Below are positions 6,829 to 11,424 of a stretch of DNA of 11,424 nucleotides, one piece after another. This DNA is from Flavobacteriales bacterium UBA1993 (lineage in GTDB: Bacteria; Bacteroidota; Bacteroidia; Flavobacteriales_G; Salibacteraceae): assembly GCA_002336485.1 (NCBI GenBank), contig DDCZ01000087.1:1-11424 (forward strand), given 5' to 3'. Both the position numbers and the translations under genes were made by a program. The first letter of the stretch is position 1. The number at the start of each line of letters is the position of its first letter. Below the pieces are notes generated by a model that did not search any database, was not told where the DNA came from, and saw only the letters and a list, made by a program, of their open reading frames with translations.

Positions 6829-9438
6829 ATGTATCCACGCTGTTTTGCAATAGAAAAATTGACCCGAGTAATTGGCGTCGCACTTTGCATGTTCGTGGCC
6901 ATGGGCACCTGTTTTCAAACCCAAGCCCAATCTATTACCAATGCGGGAACTGACTTCTGGTTTGGCTTCACAGAGCCTGAAGATGGATTCACAACTATTT
7001 TATCGCCTCCTGACCCAAGCATTGTTTTTCAAACCAATATTTCTTCTCGGTTTGCAACCTCAGGTTTCCTAGAAGTACCTGGCTCAGGTTTTCTTCAAAC
7101 ATTTAGCGTCACACCCGGCAGCGTGACCAAAATTGTAATTCCGGATTCTTTAGCTTGGATTTTCACCTCTGATAGTTTAGAATCGAAAGCAATTCACGTG
7201 CATACGAATAAGGACTGTGTGGTATATGCTAATACATATCACGCCTTCAGGAGTGAGGCATCTCTTGTTTTGCCAAATAGAGCATTAGGTTCAGAATACT
7301 ACGCCATGACTGCATATCCCGTTATGTTTAACCGAAACTACCAAGCGCAAGTTTATCCGGGCCCTTGGAGGTCTGAATTCTTAATCGTGGCGCCAGGCGA
7401 AACGGTGACCGTTGAGATCACCCCAACCGGCAATACACGCGGTGGGCACTTGGCAAATGTTCCTTTCACAGTTACGCTTGACTCTGGAGAGCTTTATCAG
7501 GTGCAAGGCGATTCACTTGAAGACTTGACCGGATCACGAATTGTATGTACAGATCCGACTAAAACAGTGGCTGTTTTCGCTGGAAATGTGTGGTCTCAAA
7601 TTTATTGCGGCGCTACAGCCGATCCACTTTATGAGGCCATGTTTCCAGTTGCATCGTGGGGTAGAGAGTACATCCTGATACCAACACCTGATGTTGGAAC
7701 GGATATGTATCGAGTACTAGCGGAAGAGGATGATACAGAGGTTTATAAAGACGGTGTGCTCATGACTACGATTGACGCTGGGGAGTTTTATCAAGATACG
7801 CACATGGTGGCCCGACTGATATCATCCAACAATCGAATAAGTGTTGGACAGTTTATGGTGAGCAATGGAGGATCATCCTGCAGCAACATATCTCAAGGCG
7901 ATCCTTCAATGGTTATGATCAACCCAAACGAGCAAATGTTTTTAGACAGTATCACGTTTTTTGCGGTCAGCGAAGTAGCCATATCCCTAAACCATGTAGT
8001 GATTGTGACTCGAACAACGGATACGTCAACATTGGAATTGGATGGGTCAACCGTAATTGGATTTGAACCGTTATCGGCTGATTCGAGCTATGCATTTACA
8101 TCCGTGTTGATCGATACAGGGAGCCACAACTTATTTTCAACTGGCTGCGGATTTATTGCCTATTCCATTGGTTTAGGAAATGCCGAGTCTTATTCTTATG
8201 CCGCTGGGGTGCGTCTAACAGATTTAAATGGAGGCGTTGATTTTTCAAATATCTCGGCAAACTCAGATACCATTTGCCAGTTCGACAGCATTCAATTCAA
8301 TGTAAACGCAATTGGGAATCCATACCTATATGAATGGAAACTAGGCGACGGAGCGCTGAGCGGTGCTGCGGCTCCGATTCATTCTTATGATTCTGGAGGG
8401 ACGTACTTTATCGAAGTGATTATCACCTCGCTTTGTAGAATTGATACGGTTTACGATACCATCACAGTTATTCCAAACCCAACGGTCGATTTGGGCATTG
8501 ACACGGTTATCTGCCTTCAAGACACCTTCCAACTCGATGCAGATTCGCTCGCTATCAGCTATCTGTGGGGTGGTGGCGAGACAAGTCGATTCATAACCAT
8601 TGATTCCACCGATACATATATCGTTACCGTATTCAACACGCGCTGTGCGGGTTCTGATTCCATTCATGTCGAATTTCGACCAACATTCAACGGTTTAGCA
8701 ATTGGCGTTCTAGACTCGACAGACACAGTTTGCGATGGAGAGCCGATGCGATTCACAGGGATTACCTCCAGAAGCGTAGTAGACTGGATGTGGAGTTTTG
8801 GAGACGGAGACACCGATACAGCGCAGGTTTCCGAGCACAGTTATGTGTCAGGAGGGAATTATACGGTAGAGTTGGAGGCCACATACTTATGTGGTCAAGA
8901 CTCCATCACGGATCTATTTAGTGAAACGGTGAAAATCACGCAGACTCCGAGCGTGGAGCTTGGGGCGGATACATTTGCCTGTACGGATGTGGTGCAGATA
9001 CGTCCGCAGGAAAACGACGACTTTGGTTACGATTACAGATGGTTTTTTGGCGGAGAAGAACTTGAAAAAGGGTATGAATTGACTGTGACGGAAGAGGGCA
9101 TGTATCGCTTGTTTGTGAATAATGACGGATGCACGACAGAGGATTCAATTCAGGTTTTCTTCAGCACTGAATTTGTCATCCCGAACGTGTTTACGCCAAA
9201 CAGCGACGGCGTGAATGATTATTTCAGAATTCAGGTAACACCTGAGTGTCATGATTTTGATGAAATGAGTGTGTACAACCGTTGGGGAACATTGGTCTTC
9301 TTTACCCAACGACCACTTTTCGAGGCATGGAACGGGTACAATCAAGCGGGAGAGAAGCTGAGTCCTGGAATGTACTTCTATCAGCTATCGGGGCCCGATG
9401 GTTCCTTTCGTGGCACCGTCAGCCTACTTTCTGAATAA
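6829..9438 (+). CDS. Secreted T9SS type B protein with IgGFc-binding-like N-terminal half, PKD/Ig-like domains and CHU_C sorting domain
   Basis: An 869-aa protein from ATG 6829. The signal peptide has its hydrophobic core at 14-26, with cleavage near QAQ-S (34-35). Residues about 38-460 begin GTDFWFGF and carry WGREYILIP (278-286), EDDTEVYKDG (300-309) and GQFMVSN (340-346), which fits the bacterial IgGFc-binding (FCGBP N-terminal-like) family. Then come a PKD-like domain at 473-548, an Ig-like domain at 551-616 (VDLGIDTVIC), a second PKD domain at 625-705 (WSFGDGDTDT, HSYVSGGNYTVEL), an Ig-like domain at 708-778, and the type B sorting domain at 781-869 (VFTPNSDGVNDYF, VYNRWG, LSPGMYFY). It should be exported by Sec and T9SS to the surface or medium as an adhesin-like protein. 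Ligand unknown. It lies 76 nt after the transferase gene on the same strand and may have its own promoter; none is convincing. No frameshift is seen, unlike the other cargo. Confidence 0.85.
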   Translation: MYPRCFAIEKLTRVIGVALCMFVAMGTCFQTQAQSITNAGTDFWFGFTEPEDGFTTILSPPDPSIVFQTNISSRFATSGFLEVPGSGFLQTFSVTPGSVTKIVIPDSLAWIFTSDSLESKAIHVHTNKDCVVYANTYHAFRSEASLVLPNRALGSEYYAMTAYPVMFNRNYQAQVYPGPWRSEFLIVAPGETVTVEITPTGNTRGGHLANVPFTVTLDSGELYQVQGDSLEDLTGSRIVCTDPTKTVAVFAGNVWSQIYCGATADPLYEAMFPVASWGREYILIPTPDVGTDMYRVLAEEDDTEVYKDGVLMTTIDAGEFYQDTHMVARLISSNNRISVGQFMVSNGGSSCSNISQGDPSMVMINPNEQMFLDSITFFAVSEVAISLNHVVIVTRTTDTSTLELDGSTVIGFEPLSADSSYAFTSVLIDTGSHNLFSTGCGFIAYSIGLGNAESYSYAAGVRLTDLNGGVDFSNISANSDTICQFDSIQFNVNAIGNPYLYEWKLGDGALSGAAAPIHSYDSGGTYFIEVIITSLCRIDTVYDTITVIPNPTVDLGIDTVICLQDTFQLDADSLAISYLWGGGETSRFITIDSTDTYIVTVFNTRCAGSDSIHVEFRPTFNGLAIGVLDSTDTVCDGEPMRFTGITSRSVVDWMWSFGDGDTDTAQVSEHSYVSGGNYTVELEATYLCGQDSITDLFSETVKITQTPSVELGADTFACTDVVQIRPQENDDFGYDYRWFFGGEELEKGYELTVTEEGMYRLFVNNDGCTTEDSIQVFFSTEFVIPNVFTPNSDGVNDYFRIQVTPECHDFDEMSVYNRWGTLVFFTQRPLFEAWNGYNQAGEKLSPGMYFYQLSGPDGSFRGTVSLLSE

Positions 9439-10369
9439 AATCTAAAACTTTCTTCTCATGCCAGAAGGGCAAATTCATGCTGAAATTTGAAGCAAACCCA
9501 ACGTGGCCGCCGTACTTTGGAGTCAGTAGGGTGACAAGTTCATTCCGGCCCACCTCCTCATAGGGATAACACGCTTCGTTTAGAAAAGAATCGTTTTTTG
9601 CATTTATGATCAATGCGGGGCGCTTAATGCTAGGTATAAACTGAGCGCAGCTTGATTTGGTATAATAATCCATCGCGGAATCAAACCCATGCACAGGCGC
9701 CGTAAACTCTTGATCAAATTGCATAAAATTTGAGGCGTTTGATATCGCTTCACGATCTAAGGAACTGTCATCAAAACGATCGATTTTATCCAGGGCTTTC
9801 TCCTTCAACTGCCTCAGAAATCGACGTAGGTATATGAAATTTTGAGGTTTGAATAACTCAGTTCCAGAGCCGTTTAGGTCACACGGCACGCTTATTCCAA
9901 CAACTCCTTTCACCTTTGGGTGCGGTTTGTTGGCATACTCACCAGACCATTTGAGACTCACGTTTCCTCCCAAACTGAAGCCCACAATGAAGAGCCGATC
10001 ATATTGCTGCTCAACATGATTAACTACGGTTTCAAGATCGGCGGAAATGCCGCTGTGATAGCTCGTCATTTGATTGTTGGGTCTGCCGCTGCATCCTCTA
10101 AAATTCATGGCGATCGAGTCCATGCCGTTTTGGTTTAATACTCGAGTCAAACCCTTCATGTATGCAGAATCGCTGCTTCCTTCCAATCCATGAATCAGAA
10201 GCACGCCGGTCGATCCATTTACTTTTGAGTAGTCTAGGTCGATGAAGTCATCATCAAGTGTATCCATGGTTTCGCGTGTATAGCGCACGTCGGAGACATT
10301 TCGAAACTGGCTTGGAATAATGGTTCCGAAGTGTGCGAATCGATGTAAGAATGGTGGCTGGTAATCCAT
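9419..10369 (-). CDS. YheT-type alpha/beta hydrolase (COG0429)
   Basis: A 316-aa soluble protein of the usual YheT/ABHD1-3 length. HGLEGSS (60-66) forms the oxyanion region, NFRGCSG (89-95) is the family signature, and nucleophile Ser132 sits in GFSLGGN (130-136). Asp260 in NAKND and His289 in GGHVGF complete a clear Ser-Asp-His triad. Family members are predicted esterases or lipases acting on small or lipid esters; the substrate here cannot be told. ATG 10369 shares one base with the TGA of the upstream membrane-protein gene, so they are co-translated. The 3' end overlaps the convergent cargo gene by 20 nt. Confidence 0.9.
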   Translation of the reverse strand: MDYQPPFLHRFAHFGTIIPSQFRNVSDVRYTRETMDTLDDDFIDLDYSKVNGSTGVLLIHGLEGSSDSAYMKGLTRVLNQNGMDSIAMNFRGCSGRPNNQMTSYHSGISADLETVVNHVEQQYDRLFIVGFSLGGNVSLKWSGEYANKPHPKVKGVVGISVPCDLNGSGTELFKPQNFIYLRRFLRQLKEKALDKIDRFDDSSLDREAISNASNFMQFDQEFTAPVHGFDSAMDYYTKSSCAQFIPSIKRPALIINAKNDSFLNEACYPYEEVGRNELVTLLTPKYGGHVGFASNFSMNLPFWHEKKVLDFIQKVG

Positions 10370-10785
10370 CAGTCACGAACGATTTTGATATGAAGGTCTG
10401 CGAAATGCTGAATGATCGCATCGTGGTCTCCCTTTTTTGGATTAATAGGAATCACTTTCACACCCTTTCGGTGTGTTGCGGCTAAGGAGATTATTGGAGC
10501 GCCCTTTTTTGTCTTCGACAGATAAATGGCCTGAATCTCCTTCAGCTCAAACGACTTCATCTGGAACATGTAATGGACATCGATTCGATCCGAAAACAAC
10601 TCGACTTTATTTGGAATTGAACTCGCAATATACAGAGAGAGTAGAACCGAGGCTACTAAACCAACTGCGCTCCAATAGCTTGCACCAATGAATACAACTG
10701 CCATGATGAGAGGTAGATAGAAGAGCCCAATTGTTTGGCGATTTAGTCCAGATCGTGTAGTAAAATGTGGTTTTTGCCCCATCAT
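10369..10785 (-). CDS. Small membrane protein with two transmembrane segments and a PH-like cytosolic domain, function unknown
   Basis: A 138-aa protein. Two hydrophobic helices lie at about 18-35 and 39-57 as a hairpin. The soluble C-terminal part (60-138) is rich in predicted beta strands and ends in a probable helix (HDAIIQHFADLH, 121-132). This layout resembles small bacterial PH-like (bPH) or YcxB-type membrane proteins, but no diagnostic motif is visible, so the family is tentative. It lies between the DUF3820 and hydrolase genes with 1-nt overlaps on both sides (TAATG before, TGATG after). Start may be ATG 10785 or the next codon, ATG 10782. Confidence 0.75.
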   Translation of the reverse strand: MMGQKPHFTTRSGLNRQTIGLFYLPLIMAVVFIGASYWSAVGLVASVLLSLYIASSIPNKVELFSDRIDVHYMFQMKSFELKEIQAIYLSKTKKGAPIISLAATHRKGVKVIPINPKKGDHDAIIQHFADLHIKIVRD

Positions 10786-11003
10786 TATAACTTCTTTAAT
10801 CCTCGAAGGATGTGTTCAAGGCCGTTGGATTTGATGGTGAGGAGCAGCTCGAGTTGGATGCCTAGTTTTCCCTTTGGAAAGCCCTTGCGCGCAAACCATT
10901 CCAGGTAACTCACTGGAAGATCTGACAGAATGCGGCCCTCAAATTTGCCAAAGGGCATTTTTGCTGTAACCAGCGATTGTAGATCCTCTTTGGCAAAATT
11001 CAT
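10785..11003 (-). CDS. DUF3820 family small protein
   Basis: A 72-aa protein from ATG 11003. The DUF3820 signature is complete: KMPFGKFEGR (15-24), LSDLPVSYLEWF (26-37) and KGFPKGKLG (40-48). The family is small and soluble; some homologues are annotated as quorum-sensing-regulated virulence factors, but no reaction is established. The open frame extends upstream to 11066, but that extension is encoded by the terminator hairpin and its T-run and has no family residues, so the internal ATG is chosen. First gene of an operon with the membrane protein and the hydrolase. Confidence 0.85.
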   Translation of the reverse strand: MNFAKEDLQSLVTAKMPFGKFEGRILSDLPVSYLEWFARKGFPKGKLGIQLELLLTIKSNGLEHILRGLKKL

Positions 11004-11007
11004 GTGC

Positions 11008-11015
11008 CAAAGGTA
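11008..11015 (-). promoter_or_regulatory. Possible Bacteroidota -7 element (TACCTTTG) for the DUF3820 operon
   Basis: The minus strand reads TACCTTTG, an exact TAnnTTTG match, four bases before ATG 11003 and just after the terminator T-run. Transcription would begin at or next to the ATG, making a nearly leaderless mRNA. The nearest TTG upstream is about 25 nt away, slightly outside the usual 17-23 nt, so the -33 element is doubtful. Confidence 0.35.
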
Positions 11016-11021
11016 AGCGTG

Positions 11022-11063
11022 AAAAAAAAAGGCCATCATCCAATTTGGATGACAGCCTTTTTT
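11022..11063 (-). terminator. Rho-independent terminator of the YceI gene
   Basis: In the minus-strand RNA, GGCUGUCAUCC (11057-11047) pairs with GGAUGAUGGCC (11041-11031) around a 5-nt loop. This is a full 11-bp stem including two G-U wobbles. It is preceded by A6 and followed by U9, so A-U pairs can lengthen the stem. In the plus-strand RNA the two wobbles become A-C mismatches, so the signal is directional. It begins 15 nt after the YceI stop. Confidence 0.9.
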
Positions 11064-11077
11064 CAATTCAAAACCTA

Positions 11078-11424
11078 CTACTCTTTTGTACCGTCGAGCT
11101 CCATTGAGATCTCAATTTCAACTTCGTCTCCAACTACGGAGGTCGCGGCCCAGCTTCCTGTTCCAACGCCATAATCAGTTCGGTCAAGTGTCGTTTCCAT
11201 TTCAATTCCCATGATCAAAGATCCTTCCTTCCAAGGATTGTCGATAACGCCCTTTACCGTCATTGGCAAAGCCACTTTCTTTGTAGTGCCTCTCATTGTG
11301 AGATCGCCATTTACGATGTACTGATTTTCGCCTTTTTTCTCGATGCTGGTTGACTTGAACACGATGTTCGGGTGAGCGGCCGCGTTGAAGAAATCCTCTG
11401 ATTGTAAGTGGCCGTCTCGATCTT
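11078..11424 (-). CDS. YceI family protein, C-terminal part (start lies beyond the right edge)
   Basis: The frame is open from the right edge to TAG at 11078-11080, giving 115 codons with the stop. YceI landmarks are present: HLQSEDFFNAAAHPNIVFKS near the left end, the middle VNGDLTMRG and KKVALPMTV, then DRTDYGVG and the closing EIEISMEL. The family has an isoprenoid-binding lipocalin-like barrel of about 170-190 residues, so about a third plus any signal peptide is missing. It is usually periplasmic or secreted. A GTG at 11360-11362 is an internal Val and not a start, since conserved sequence continues upstream. It has its own strong terminator and so is transcribed apart from the next operon. 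Confidence 0.9.
   Translation of the reverse strand, partial: DRDGHLQSEDFFNAAAHPNIVFKSTSIEKKGENQYIVNGDLTMRGTTKKVALPMTVKGVIDNPWKEGSLIMGIEMETTLDRTDYGVGTGSWAATSVVGDEVEIEISMELDGTKE

Noticed and set aside
9449..9466. Small inverted repeat CTTCT-catgcc-AGAAG near the convergent gene ends
   Set aside because: Only 5 bp, inside the hydrolase coding region, and not followed by a T run.
11004..11066. N-terminal extension of the DUF3820 protein up to 11066
   Set aside because: It is encoded by the terminator hairpin and its T run, with no family-like residues; the ATG at 11003 directly precedes conserved sequence.

Overview
This window most likely comes from the chromosome of a Bacteroidota bacterium, probably Flavobacteriales-like, although the exact family cannot be told from the sequence. 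The evidence is two large modular surface proteins ending in the gliding-motility/T9SS type B sorting domain (CHU_C), a PorP/SprF-type outer-membrane protein, a PD40-repeat protein of the OmpA/PorE type, moderate GC, and promoter-like TAnnTTTG elements. No rRNA, tRNA, CRISPR, IS element or phage gene was seen.

Left block (1-4590, minus strand): a three-gene module read right to left. It holds a large T9SS type B cargo (1974-4590), its PorP/SprF partner (985-1957), and a PD40/OmpA-type protein cut by the left edge (975 to beyond 1). This cargo - SprF - OmpA order is classical for Bacteroidota. Both the cargo gene and the porP/sprF gene carry one extra base in a purine run, so each is split between two frames. 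They are either freshly broken, mis-sequenced or, less likely, recoded. The cargo begins with a region that strongly resembles the eukaryotic F-box-associated (FBA) domain of Fbs1/FBXO2, followed by SprB, HYR and Ig-like repeats.

Middle block (4735-6752, plus strand): a two-gene, translationally coupled unit. It encodes a SDR-type nucleotide-sugar epimerase/C4-reductase and a WbpL/WecA-like polyprenyl-phosphate sugar-1-phosphate transferase. Together they would make and load the first sugar of a surface glycan. Next, at 6829-9438, is a second T9SS type B cargo whose N-terminal half looks like an IgGFc-binding/FCGBP-type domain, followed by PKD/Ig-like domains.

Right block (9419-11424, minus strand): a tight operon with 1-nt overlaps of DUF3820 protein -> small membrane protein -> YheT-type alpha/beta hydrolase. 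The hydrolase ends 20 nt inside the tail of the convergent cargo gene. Upstream of this operon is the C-terminal part of a YceI-family protein, closed by a strong rho-independent terminator. A Bacteroidota-type -7 element lies immediately after the terminator and almost touches the DUF3820 start codon.

The overall theme is cell-surface display: two secreted adhesin-like proteins with eukaryote-type recognition domains, the machinery for one of them, and a glycan-initiation pair between them.
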